A stretch of DNA of 14,321 nucleotides from Oscillospiraceae bacterium (GCA_017523995.1 JAFWUX010000193.1:1-14321); one strand, 5' to 3'; positions 1-6,652 are shown, numbered from the stretch's first letter. Translations and numbers: made by a program. Notes: generated by a model from the sequence alone, not told the origin.

Positions 1-30
1 GCTTAAGGGCTACTAGCCCTTAAGAATCCC
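1..30 (-). repeat. Hairpin repeat, inverted copy at the window edge
   Basis: A perfect 9-bp stem (2-10 with 16-24, arms CTTAAGGGC and GCCCTTAAG) around a 5-nt loop. Read on the minus strand it begins GGGATTC and continues into an AAGGG/CCCTT hairpin, which is the layout of the copies at 81-158 and 2394-2472 but with different arm bases. It faces away from the copy at 81, so the two lie head to head about 50 bp apart. It runs off the window edge. It could also serve as a terminator for an upstream gene, but it has no U-tract on the plus strand. Confidence 0.5.
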
Positions 31-80
31 TTATTTTGTGAGTTGAGAATTTCAACGCATTTACATTACTTTTCTTATAG

Positions 81-188
81 TGGGATTCCAAAGGGATAGC
101 ATCCCTTTGGCGGGGTATGGGGCAGCGCCCCATTATAATCATCGCGCAGCGATACCTTTATCGACAGTCTGAAATGCGCTGCGCGCAT
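81..188 (+). repeat. Dispersed multi-hairpin repeat, copy A
   Basis: The order is box TGGGATTCC, hairpin 1 (CCAAAGGGAT 88-97 / ATCCCTTTGG 101-110, loop AGC), linker CGGGGTA, hairpin 2 (TGGGGC 118-123 / GCCCCA 127-132, loop AGC), and hairpin 3 (ATCGC 141-145 / GCGAT 149-153, loop GCA). The part shared with copy B at 2394-2472 ends near 158. A further triloop hairpin (ATGCGC 174-179 / GCGCAT 183-188) follows and seems specific to this copy. No open frame of note covers it. The 189-327 stretch after it is the leader of the sigma gene. Confidence 0.75.
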
Positions 189-231
189 CTATTTTGCTTT
201 TGCATAACGGCTGTCCGCAAAAAATTTTTTT

Positions 232-256
232 TGAAAGCGTGTGATATTTTGCCGTG
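232..256 (+). promoter_or_regulatory. Possible ECF-type promoter upstream of the sigma gene
   Basis: TGAAAG (232-237), then 15 bases, then CGTG (253-256). This resembles the TGAAAC / CGTA-type elements used by many Firmicute ECF sigma factors. Autoregulation is usual for ECF operons, so the position about 70 bp before the start codon is sensible. Neither element is a perfect match, and no convincing sigma-A promoter was seen in 160-327. Confidence 0.25.
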
Positions 257-327
257 CTCAGTTGTTTTATTAGTGAAGACTTCAAAACGCCCCGCGCGTC
301 AAGCGCAGGAACAAAGGAGCAAACTCC

Positions 328-801
328 ATGGAACAAGCTCAGATGATTACGATCTACGAACGCATGAAAAATACGATATACCGCACCGCGCTCGCCTACT
401 GCCGCAATGTGCAGGATGCGGAGGACATTACACACGATGTCTTCCTGATCCGTTTCCGGCATGAGGAGCCCTTCCCCGATGAGGAATCCGAGAAGGCATG
501 GATGCTCCGCGTGACCGTCAACCGGTGCAAGAACCTGCTGAAATCCTTTCGGCGGCGGTTCACAGTCCCGCTGGAGGATGCCTCAGAGGTCTGCGTGACG
601 GATGCAGAGCATTCAATCTGGGATGCCGTCAACGCGCTCCCCGCACATTACCGCATTGTGATTCACCTCTATTACTACGAGGGGTACACCGTCCGCGAGA
701 TCGGTGAGATCACCCACAAAAGTGAAACTTCTGTTCAAACGCAGCTTTACAGGGCACGAAAGCTGCTGAAGAAACAACTCGGAGAGGAGCTTGAGATATG
801 A
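328..801 (+). CDS. ECF-type RNA polymerase sigma factor
   Basis: A 157-residue sigma-70 family factor of the ECF class, which has only regions 2 and 4. Region 2 lies about residues 8-75 and includes the DAEDITHDVF motif of the core-binding helix and a WMLRVTVNRCKN segment. Region 4 lies about 97-152, with the helix-turn-helix around GYTVREIGEITHKSETSVQTQ and the closing LYRARKLLKK. The length is normal for the class. The start is supported by AAAGGAG (313-319), 8 nt before the ATG. The stop overlaps the next start (ATGA), so the pair is probably translationally coupled, and the partner is a membrane protein as expected for an anti-sigma factor. The inducing signal and regulon cannot be told from sequence. 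Confidence 0.93.
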   Translation: MEQAQMITIYERMKNTIYRTALAYCRNVQDAEDITHDVFLIRFRHEEPFPDEESEKAWMLRVTVNRCKNLLKSFRRRFTVPLEDASEVCVTDAEHSIWDAVNALPAHYRIVIHLYYYEGYTVREIGEITHKSETSVQTQLYRARKLLKKQLGEELEI

Positions 802-2240
802 ACATGCAGGATTATCGTCATGCCGCAGATCGCGTACAAATTGCAGACCACTGCAAAGAGGAGGTTCTCGGTATGAATGAAACAAGAACAGCACGCAAAC
901 CGGCAATCCGCATCGTGACGGGCATCACGGCAGCTGCGGCTTGCCTCGGCATCACAGGCGCATTCGGCTATTCGCTGATGCACATGAAGCAGCAGGGCGC
1001 AGAGCTTTCTGCGGCGACACAGCTTGAATCGCAGATCGAATCCCAGATTGCGGAGGAGCAGCCGGAATCCGAAGCGGAACCGGTCGCTGTTGCAGCGGAT
1101 GACCGCGAGTTCCCGATGATTGACCGCATGACCGATGAGATGCGCACGCGTACCTTTGACTGGGGCACAATCCGGCTGGATTGTATCTCTGAGACCACAA
1201 ATGCAGACGGCAGATTTCCGGTTATGGTCTTCATAGTCAAGCTCAATGACGATATTGACATCGCAGAGACGGACGTCCTTTCGATGTCCTGCAAGGGCAG
1301 CATGTATGATTATCAGATGCTGCACAAGGTCAGCACGGCGGACGGCACGGTTCAGGTCATGGAGAAGACACCCGGGGAGGCGCATGACCGCCTGATGATG
1401 GTGCTCTACCCGATGCCGGAGGAAGGCGGCAAGGCGATCTGCCTGACGCGCGGCGATGACGGCGCCTACGCTGAACAGCCCGGCGACGATTTCCTCTATA
1501 AGGAGCCGATGCCGGAATATCTGCTCTATGAGCTGACGGTTGACCGCATCGTGATCCTCGATGAAAACGGCAATGAGAAGCGCGTCCTGCTCGATGCACC
1601 GGATACGCCGCTGTTCAAGGCACGCAAGCTCGATCTGGAAGCTGAAATCGCCGCGCAGGAGGCTGAAGAAGAACCGGCTGAAGACCTTGGCGGCGAAGCA
1701 GAGACAATCGTCGAAGAGGCACTGGCAGAGGATGAAGATGCACCGTGGACAGAGAATCTGCTGCTCGATGAGCCTGTGGAATATGAATATGACTTCGGCA
1801 AGGTCACGGTGGAAGATGTTGCCTTCTGCAATCAGGATCTTGCGATGATTTACAGCTTTGCGCCTTCGGACGCGCTGAAAGAGAAATGCACGGAATCCAG
1901 CATGCTGACGGTCAGTATGGATGCGGCGTTTTACGATGCAGAGGGCAAACAGATCGCATTTACGCAGGGTGCAACATTCAGTGCTTCCGGTGCAGAAAAC
2001 GGCACATGGAACTATCAGTGCACAGACGCGGTCTATGATTTTGCGTCGGATGTACACCGGCATATCAGCGTTCCGGCAGGCAGCACGATGAAGCTCTATG
2101 TTTCCTCTGTGAAGCTCGAGAACACCGACGGGACCGGAAACGGAGAGATCCCGTTCAGATTCTATGAGAACCTGAACGGCGACGGCGAAACAACCTATGC
2201 ACCGATTGCAGAGATTGTTCTGCCTTACGATGCCCCGTAA
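798..2240 (+). CDS. Membrane-anchored partner of the ECF sigma factor, putative anti-sigma factor
   Basis: 480 residues. A short cytoplasmic N-terminus (1-36, containing YRHAADRV and KEEVL) precedes one membrane segment (about 39-60), with the remainder expected outside the cell. The outer part has a first beta-rich region starting near 118 (FDWGTIRLD), an acidic Ala/Glu-rich stretch at about 273-316 that looks extended or coiled, and a second beta-rich region starting near 329 (YEYDFGKVTVED). The two region starts resemble each other, suggesting an internal duplication. The ATG overlaps the sigma stop codon by 4 bases, and the SD GGAGAGGAG (781-789) lies inside the sigma gene. Anti-sigma function is inferred from the overlap and topology; no classical zinc-binding anti-sigma motif (HxxxCxxC) is present. 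A second SD/ATG pair lies at codon 26. Confidence 0.75.
   Translation: MNMQDYRHAADRVQIADHCKEEVLGMNETRTARKPAIRIVTGITAAAACLGITGAFGYSLMHMKQQGAELSAATQLESQIESQIAEEQPESEAEPVAVAADDREFPMIDRMTDEMRTRTFDWGTIRLDCISETTNADGRFPVMVFIVKLNDDIDIAETDVLSMSCKGSMYDYQMLHKVSTADGTVQVMEKTPGEAHDRLMMVLYPMPEEGGKAICLTRGDDGAYAEQPGDDFLYKEPMPEYLLYELTVDRIVILDENGNEKRVLLDAPDTPLFKARKLDLEAEIAAQEAEEEPAEDLGGEAETIVEEALAEDEDAPWTENLLLDEPVEYEYDFGKVTVEDVAFCNQDLAMIYSFAPSDALKEKCTESSMLTVSMDAAFYDAEGKQIAFTQGATFSASGAENGTWNYQCTDAVYDFASDVHRHISVPAGSTMKLYVSSVKLENTDGTGNGEIPFRFYENLNGDGETTYAPIAEIVLPYDAP
855..875 (+). promoter_or_regulatory. Internal SD and possible alternative start (Met26) of the anti-sigma gene
   Basis: AAAGAGGAGG (855-864) is followed 8 nt later by an in-frame ATG (873-875). 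Initiation here would give a 455-residue protein that keeps the membrane segment and outer domains but lacks the cytoplasmic residues presumed to hold the sigma factor. It may be chance, since the bases also encode KEEV in frame. Confidence 0.3.
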
Positions 2241-2245
2241 CACCA

Positions 2246-2281
2246 AAGCCGCTCCAAATTCATTGGGGCGGCTTGTTTTTC
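2246..2281 (+). terminator. Intrinsic terminator of the sigma/anti-sigma operon
   Basis: A 12-bp stem (2246-2257 with 2263-2274, one G-U pair, arms AAGCCGCTCCAA and TTGGGGCGGCTT), loop ATTCA, then GTTTTT. It begins 5 nt after the stop codon. Confidence 0.9.
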
Positions 2282-2311
2282 ACTTTTCATTTTTCACTAT
2301 TCTCTATTCAC
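2276..2311. repeat. Degenerate tandem TTTTCAC-like repeats
   Basis: Successive T-rich units ending in TCAC or TCA (TTTTTCAC, TTTTCA, TTTTTCAC, TATTCAC) occupy the space just after the terminator. This is low-complexity spacer. No gene or promoter was seen in it. Confidence 0.4.
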
Positions 2312-2337
2312 TTCATACGAAATGAAGGAGAACGTAC

Positions 2338-2373
2338 AAAGCCGTTCCGATCGACATTGACCGGAGCGGCTTT
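2338..2373. terminator. Second terminator-like hairpin, weak T-tract
   Basis: A 12-bp stem (2338-2349 with 2362-2373, one G-U pair, arms AAAGCCGTTCCG and CGGAGCGGCTTT) around a 12-nt loop. The arms closely resemble those of the terminator at 2246-2281, suggesting a duplicated terminator. The downstream tail is only TTTGCTATAT, so it may be a backup or decayed terminator. Confidence 0.45.
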
Positions 2374-2393
2374 GCTATATCCACACATAAAAA

Positions 2394-2472
2394 TGGGATT
2401 CCAAAGGGTCAGTGACCCTTTGGCGAGGTTTGGAGCGGAGCTCCATTATGAATCATCGCGGAGCGATACCTT
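2394..2472 (+). repeat. Dispersed multi-hairpin repeat, copy B
   Basis: Same order as copy A: box TGGGATTCC, hairpin 1 (CCAAAGGGTC 2401-2410 / GACCCTTTGG 2414-2423), linker CGAGGTT, hairpin 2 (TGGAGC 2431-2436 / GCTCCA 2440-2445), and hairpin 3 (ATCGC 2455-2459 / GCGAT 2463-2467). Relative to copy A, changes in one arm are matched in the other (AT/AT becomes TC/GA in stem 1; GGGGC/GCCCC becomes GGAGC/GCTCC in stem 2). On the minus strand hairpin 1 is followed by AATCCCATTTTTATG, so it might help terminate the GGDEF gene, for which no better terminator was found in 2473-2550. Confidence 0.8.
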
Positions 2473-2550
2473 ATTTCTGTGAACATATCTGAAACAGCGC
2501 TGATTCCGGCTGATGGCTTCAGCGGAGCGGCGGCACTTCCTCGCGCTGCC

Positions 2551-4524
2551 TCAGGTGTCTGCGGTCTCCGCCGGACTCGCAGGCTGCTGCTTCAGATATT
2601 TGGAAGGGTTTTTCTTCTTCTTCTCCTCATACATCCTGTGATCTGCGATGGTGATGAGCTGGAAGATCGTGCTGTTCTTCGGCGGCACGGTGATGCATGC
2701 GCCGAGGCTGACGCTGAGCGGATACGGTCTGCCGGAATTGCGGTTGCAGATTTCCAGATTCCGCAGAATCTTATCGCGGAGTGCAACAGCCTTTTCCTCG
2801 CTGTAATCCGCGCCGAAGATGAAGAACTCATCTCCGCCGAAGCGGCAGGCGATTTCGCCGTGTGTGCAGACCTCCTGCAGAACGGCGGCAATGCTGCGGA
2901 TTGCATGGTCGCCGGATTTGTGACCGAAGTTGTCATTGATCGTTTTCAGCCCGTCCATATCGACGAACCTGACCATGACCGTGCGGTGCTCTGCGATGCA
3001 GGAATCAAAGAGCTCCTGTGCGCTGCGCTTGAATCCGTTGCGGTTGTAAATGCCGGTCAGTGAGTCGATTGCATAGAGCTTATCGAGCTCGTGGACGATC
3101 TCATCGAGACAGAGAATCTTGCGGAAGTTCTCAAGCGTATTGCTGATGTTGATGCTCCACGAATGGAACAGCGAGCTTGCCATCGGGAAATCCGAGTTGA
3201 CAATGACAAAATAGCCGAGGCAGCGCTCGCGGAAGTGCAGCGGCACAAAATAGAGATTGCGCGGCTTGCCGGAATCTGTCCGCAGGCGCGGCAGAATATC
3301 CTTGGAGACAAAGCTGGATTGGTGGTGGAATTTGCCGTCATAATAGGCGAGCGGCATCAGCATTCTGCCGGAGTAGCCGTGAATGATATAGGAATCGACC
3401 GGCAGCTGACCGGTATATCCGCCCTCCTGCTGAATCTGTCTGGTGTGCCAGTTGTCATTCAGGCAGAGGTAGAATTCCTCGCATTTGGTTTTGAGCACAA
3501 AGCTCTTGAGTGCGCCGATGTACTCATCGAACGTATCGCATTCCACAAGCGAGCAGGACATCTGGTCATTGCGGGAGATATCGCGCTGTGTGGCTTCGAC
3601 TGCCTGATAGCTGCGTTTTTTGTAGACGGTGATGTCCTCGGTATCCGCGGGCTTGCAGCCGCAGCTCTCCGAGAAGATCGGGACGGCGTTCAGCTCCGTG
3701 ACGCGCGGCAGCTGTTCGCCTGCAATGTGGCGGCAGATCAGCTCGCATGCCAGTGCGCCGGACTGCGTCAGCGGACGCTCGACGGTTGTCAGCGCCGGTG
3801 CAAAGTTGCGCGCGTGGATGATGTTGTCGAAGCCGGAGACAAGGACGTTTTCGGGGCAGCGGATGCCGTTCTCCTCCAGTGTCAGCACGGCGGAGATTGC
3901 CATTGCATCGTTTGCGCAGACGATTGCCTCGGGAAATGCCAGCTCGCATTTGAGGAAGTTCTCGATTGCGCGTCTGCCGTCCTTTGCACGGAATGTGCCG
4001 TGATAGACACGCTCGGGCTCCAGCGGGATATCATATTCCTGCAGCACCTTGGAGAATGCCTCAAAGCGCTCGATACTCTCGGTGTTGGTATCGGGGCCGG
4101 AGATATAATTGAGCCGCCGGACGCCGTGCTTCTCGATCAGATGCCGCGTGATCTGCTCCATCGCAGTTGCATTGCGGATGCCGATGTGATAGAGGTCGCC
4201 GAGCTCGCGGTCGATGCTGACAGCGGGAATGCCCGCCGCACGGATCCGCGGATAGAGCACCTCCTCGGCAAGCTCGCCGGAAAAGGTGTTGGTCAGCAGA
4301 ATGACGCCGTCGAACAGCTGGAAGTTCGGCAGCTCATAGATGTTGTATTCACCCTGATCGTATTTCGGGTTGGCAAGGATGCCGCCGAACGCGATGAAAT
4401 GTGCAATGTTCACATTGTGCTGTGCGGCGTAGCGGTGGATGCCCCGTAAAATTGACTGCTGGTATTCCTCGTCAATGCCGGATGCGATCACCGCGATCGT
4501 CAGCTCAGGATTGATGTTAGGCAT
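2551..4524 (-). CDS. Substrate-binding (PBP1/LacI-type) sensor fused to GGDEF diguanylate cyclase
   Basis: 657 residues with no signal peptide or membrane segment, so cytoplasmic. Residues about 8-290 are a LacI/PBP1-type ligand-binding fold without the DNA-binding helix-turn-helix (ILRGIHRYAAQHNVNIAHF, FDGVILLTN, AIVCANDAMAISAVLTLEENG, VLVSGFDN). Residues about 300-480 form an unassigned middle region. The C-terminus (about 490-640) is a GGDEF domain with FVDMDGLKTINDNFGHKSGDHA and intact RFGGDEF (561-567), so it should make c-di-GMP from two GTP. The inhibitory I-site RxxD expected five residues before GGDEF is absent (THGE, 554-557), suggesting no product inhibition by that route. The start has SD GAGGTGA four bases upstream, and a consensus promoter lies 115-143 bp upstream. 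The ligand is unknown; sugars are plausible for this fold. It is transcribed alone. Confidence 0.9.
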   Translation of the reverse strand: MPNINPELTIAVIASGIDEEYQQSILRGIHRYAAQHNVNIAHFIAFGGILANPKYDQGEYNIYELPNFQLFDGVILLTNTFSGELAEEVLYPRIRAAGIPAVSIDRELGDLYHIGIRNATAMEQITRHLIEKHGVRRLNYISGPDTNTESIERFEAFSKVLQEYDIPLEPERVYHGTFRAKDGRRAIENFLKCELAFPEAIVCANDAMAISAVLTLEENGIRCPENVLVSGFDNIIHARNFAPALTTVERPLTQSGALACELICRHIAGEQLPRVTELNAVPIFSESCGCKPADTEDITVYKKRSYQAVEATQRDISRNDQMSCSLVECDTFDEYIGALKSFVLKTKCEEFYLCLNDNWHTRQIQQEGGYTGQLPVDSYIIHGYSGRMLMPLAYYDGKFHHQSSFVSKDILPRLRTDSGKPRNLYFVPLHFRERCLGYFVIVNSDFPMASSLFHSWSINISNTLENFRKILCLDEIVHELDKLYAIDSLTGIYNRNGFKRSAQELFDSCIAEHRTVMVRFVDMDGLKTINDNFGHKSGDHAIRSIAAVLQEVCTHGEIACRFGGDEFFIFGADYSEEKAVALRDKILRNLEICNRNSGRPYPLSVSLGACITVPPKNSTIFQLITIADHRMYEEKKKKNPSKYLKQQPASPAETADT

Positions 4525-4638
4525 AGGTTCACCTCTTAAGCGCTGCCTGCGGACAGGTCAGCGGCCGGATTTGCTTGTGCCGGTTGCTGCAACGAATGAT
4601 TGGAATATATGCACAAATTACAGATTACATACAAATTT

Positions 4639-4667
4639 ATTATAGCACCTCACATGGATTTTGTCAA
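4639..4667 (-). promoter_or_regulatory. Consensus sigma-A promoter of the GGDEF gene
   Basis: On the minus strand TTGACA (4662-4667), 17-bp spacer, TATAAT (4639-4644): a perfect consensus pair. The predicted start near 4632 gives a leader of about 108 nt. Confidence 0.9.
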
Positions 4668-4731
4668 GTTTTTTCGCGCGTCAAATCCGATTTTCTGATT
4701 CATACAGATTTAGCCGGACTGATTTGTGCAG

Positions 4732-4793
4732 CCTGTCCATGACAGGAGATGTATTGTCCGGATGTATGCAAAAACATACAACTTTGCATGCAA
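4732..4793. promoter_or_regulatory. Cluster of small palindromes between divergent promoters
   Basis: Three dyads lie between the GGDEF promoter (-) and the sRNA promoter (+): CCTGTC/GACAGG (4732-4746, loop CAT), TGTATG/CATACA (4763-4780, 6-nt centre) and TTGCATGCAA (4784-4793). They could be operator sites for one or both promoters. The bound protein, if any, is unknown. Nothing else is seen in 4668-4840. Confidence 0.3.
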
Positions 4794-4840
4794 TTTGTTC
4801 AAACAGGTGATAAAATGACAGTTTATATCACAATCTTGCA

Positions 4841-4869
4841 TTGCATTCGGGTGCGGTGCATGCTATAAT
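4841..4869 (+). promoter_or_regulatory. Strong sigma-A promoter of the candidate sRNA
   Basis: TTGCAT (4841-4846), 17-bp spacer, TATAAT (4864-4869), with TGC directly before the -10 forming an extended -10. The predicted start is near 4876. No convincing coding frame lies downstream on this strand before the terminator at 5022. Confidence 0.8.
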
Positions 4870-4875
4870 GAAACT

Positions 4876-5054
4876 GCAGATGAGAGTTACCCCTCATCCA
4901 GGCAATCAGAATGACATGCAGATAAACGGTTTTTTTCAGCCGCCCCTCTCGCTGAAAGCCCTCTCCTTTCCCGAAGAATCTGCGTGAATGGAGCAAATGC
5001 CGGTACACATTTGTTCCCCTGAAAATCACTGCTTTGGCGGTGATTTTTCTTTTT
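4876..5054 (+). ncRNA. Candidate trans-acting small RNA of about 180 nt
   Basis: A complete transcription unit: promoter 4841-4869 and terminator 5022-5054. Predicted stems are GATGAG/CTCATC (4879-4884 with 4893-4898); CATGCAGAT/ATCTGCGTG (4915-4923 with 4978-4986) enclosing TTTCAGC/GCTGAAA (4934-4940 with 4951-4957); and GGAGCAAATG/CATTTGTTCC (4990-4999 with 5008-5017). CCCTCTC occurs twice, in the loop at 4944-4950 and in an unpaired stretch at 4959-4965. The second lies in the pyrimidine tract 4959-4972, whose CTCCTTT (4963-4969) is complementary to the SD AAAGGAG. C-rich exposed loops that pair with ribosome binding sites are typical of Firmicute regulatory sRNAs such as RsaE/RoxS. The fold was read by eye. 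It does not look like 6S RNA (the ends do not pair), SRP RNA, tmRNA or RNase P RNA. The boundaries are predictions. Confidence 0.65.
5022..5054 (+). terminator. Intrinsic terminator of the candidate sRNA
   Basis: An 11-bp stem (5022-5032 with 5037-5047, one G-U pair, arms AAAATCACTGC and GCGGTGATTTT), loop TTTG, and a T-rich tail (TTTTTCTTTTTG). Confidence 0.85.
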
Positions 5055-5104
5055 GTAAGATATTGCACCGCTTGGAACATACAGCTTTTCTGAGAATATA
5101 AAAT

Positions 5105-5136
5105 AAAGATGCCGGAGATTCGTTTCCGGCATCTTT
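5105..5136. terminator. Bidirectional terminator after spoIVA
   Basis: A 12-bp perfect stem (5105-5116 with 5125-5136, arms AAAGATGCCGGA and TCCGGCATCTTT) with an 8-nt loop. It sits 28 nt past the spoIVA stop codon and has TTTATTTTAT on the minus strand. On the plus strand it has a T6 tract and can stop read-through from the sRNA. Confidence 0.85.
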
Positions 5137-5164
5137 TTTCGTACAAATTCACGTACAACTTTGC

Positions 5165-6637
5165 TCAAAGGATGAAACAAATCAGACCGCTGCATCCCTC
5201 ATTGATGACACGCTCGAGCGTCTCCTGCAGCTTGAGCCGCGCCTCTGCGGGCATTTTGCCGAGCTTGGCGTGCAGTCCCTCGTTGACGAGCTCATGCAGC
5301 GATTTTCCGAAGATGTTGGATTCCCAGATTTTTGCCGGATTCTCCTCGAACTCGCGCAGCAGATAGAGCACGAGCTCCTCGCTCTGCTTTTCGCTCCCGA
5401 CGATCGGGCTGACGGTTGTCTGAATGCCTGCCTTCATGATGTGCAGCGAGGGCGCCGAAGCGCGCAGCCGGACGCCGTATCTGCCGCCCTGCCGGATCAT
5501 CTCGGGTTCCTCCAGCGTCAGCTCGCCCGCCTCCGGCATGATGATGCCGTAGCCGGTTGCCTCTGCCTCCTCCAGCGCGGGGCGGATGCGTTCGTATTCG
5601 CGCCGGATGCGCGAGAGCTCCAGCAGGACGGGAAACAGCTCGTTTTCGCTGCGGATGCTGATGCCGGTCTCCTCGCCGAGAATCCGGTAGAACAGCGCCG
5701 GATCGAGCGTCAGCCGCAGGATGACATTGCCCGTTCCGAGCGCAATCTGCCGCACGGACGCCTCCTGAATATACGGGCAGCTGCTCAGCTGCTCCGGCAG
5801 CCCGCGGACATCCTGCATGACGGAGAGCCCCTGCGCCGCCTGCCGGACGGCATCAAAGACCGCGGTTTTGAGCCAGTGCCCTTTTTCGAGCGCGGGCAGC
5901 CAGCTTGCCGTTTCGACGCTGATCTCGCGGATCGGGAACATATCGAGCAGGCGCGAGAGAATCATGCGGATTGTGTCCTCATCAAGAGACAGACAGCTCA
6001 CGGGCAGCACCGGCGCGTGATACTGCGCTTCGAGCTCCTCTGCGAGTGCCTTTGCCGCCGGATCCTCCGGCGTGACGCAGTTGAGCAGCACAACGAACGG
6101 TTTGCCGAGCGCCTGCAGCTCCGAGATCACGCGCTCCTCTGCCGCCGCATATTCTGCGCGGGGGATATCGGTCACGGAGCCGTCTGTCGTGACAACCAGT
6201 CCGACAGTCGCGTGCTCCGTGATGACCTTCTGCGTCCCGATCTCAGCCGCCATATTGAACGGCACCGCCTCATCGAACCACGGCGTCTTGACCATGCGCG
6301 GCGCCTCCTCCTCGATGTAGCCGAGGCTGCTCGGGACGATGTATCCCACGCAGTCGATCATCCGGACGGCGCATTCCGCACTCGCGGGCAGCGTGATCTG
6401 CACGGCGGTCTCGGGGACGAATTTCGGTTCGGTTGTCATGATTGTTCTGCCGCCTGCGCTCTGCGGCAGTTCATCCGTTGCGCGGTCGCGCTTTGCGTCA
6501 TCGGGGATGTTCGGGATCACGAGCGTTTCCATAAAGCGCTTGATCAGCGTGGATTTGCCCGTCCGGACCGGCCCCACGACGCCGATATAGATATCGCCGT
6601 TTGTCCGGCGCGCGATATCCGCATAAAGATCAGCCAT
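5165..6637 (-). CDS. spoIVA: Stage IV sporulation protein A (SpoIVA)
   Basis: 490 residues, almost the length of the B. subtilis protein (492). SpoIVA is an ATPase made in the mother cell that polymerises on the forespore surface and forms the platform on which the spore coat is built; it is also needed for cortex formation. Visible marks are the Walker A motif GPVRTGKST (22-30, K28), the MIDCVGY segment with D95, and the hydrophobic C-terminus ending GLICFIL, typical of the family. The start is supported by GGAGG (6644-6648), 6 nt upstream of the ATG. It follows the sipL-like gene by 15 nt and ends at the terminator 5105-5136, so the two are very likely one operon. Expression should follow mother-cell sigma-E. 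Confidence 0.95.
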   Translation of the reverse strand: MADLYADIARRTNGDIYIGVVGPVRTGKSTLIKRFMETLVIPNIPDDAKRDRATDELPQSAGGRTIMTTEPKFVPETAVQITLPASAECAVRMIDCVGYIVPSSLGYIEEEAPRMVKTPWFDEAVPFNMAAEIGTQKVITEHATVGLVVTTDGSVTDIPRAEYAAAEERVISELQALGKPFVVLLNCVTPEDPAAKALAEELEAQYHAPVLPVSCLSLDEDTIRMILSRLLDMFPIREISVETASWLPALEKGHWLKTAVFDAVRQAAQGLSVMQDVRGLPEQLSSCPYIQEASVRQIALGTGNVILRLTLDPALFYRILGEETGISIRSENELFPVLLELSRIRREYERIRPALEEAEATGYGIIMPEAGELTLEEPEMIRQGGRYGVRLRASAPSLHIMKAGIQTTVSPIVGSEKQSEELVLYLLREFEENPAKIWESNIFGKSLHELVNEGLHAKLGKMPAEARLKLQETLERVINEGCSGLICFIL

Positions 6638-6652
6638 AGCGTTCCTCCATCT

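Noticed and set aside
134..139. TATAAT inside copy A as a promoter
   Set aside because: The position 17 bp upstream reads CGGGGT, not a -35, and copy B has TATGAA at the same place, so it is not conserved.
4876..5054. 6S RNA as identity of the small RNA
   Set aside because: Length fits, but the 5' and 3' ends do not pair into the closing stem and there is no large central bubble.
4823..5195. Two overlapping minus-strand frames of 111 and 102 codons in the intergenic region
   Set aside because: They run antisense through the sRNA and its terminator, have no SD, and show no protein-like composition.
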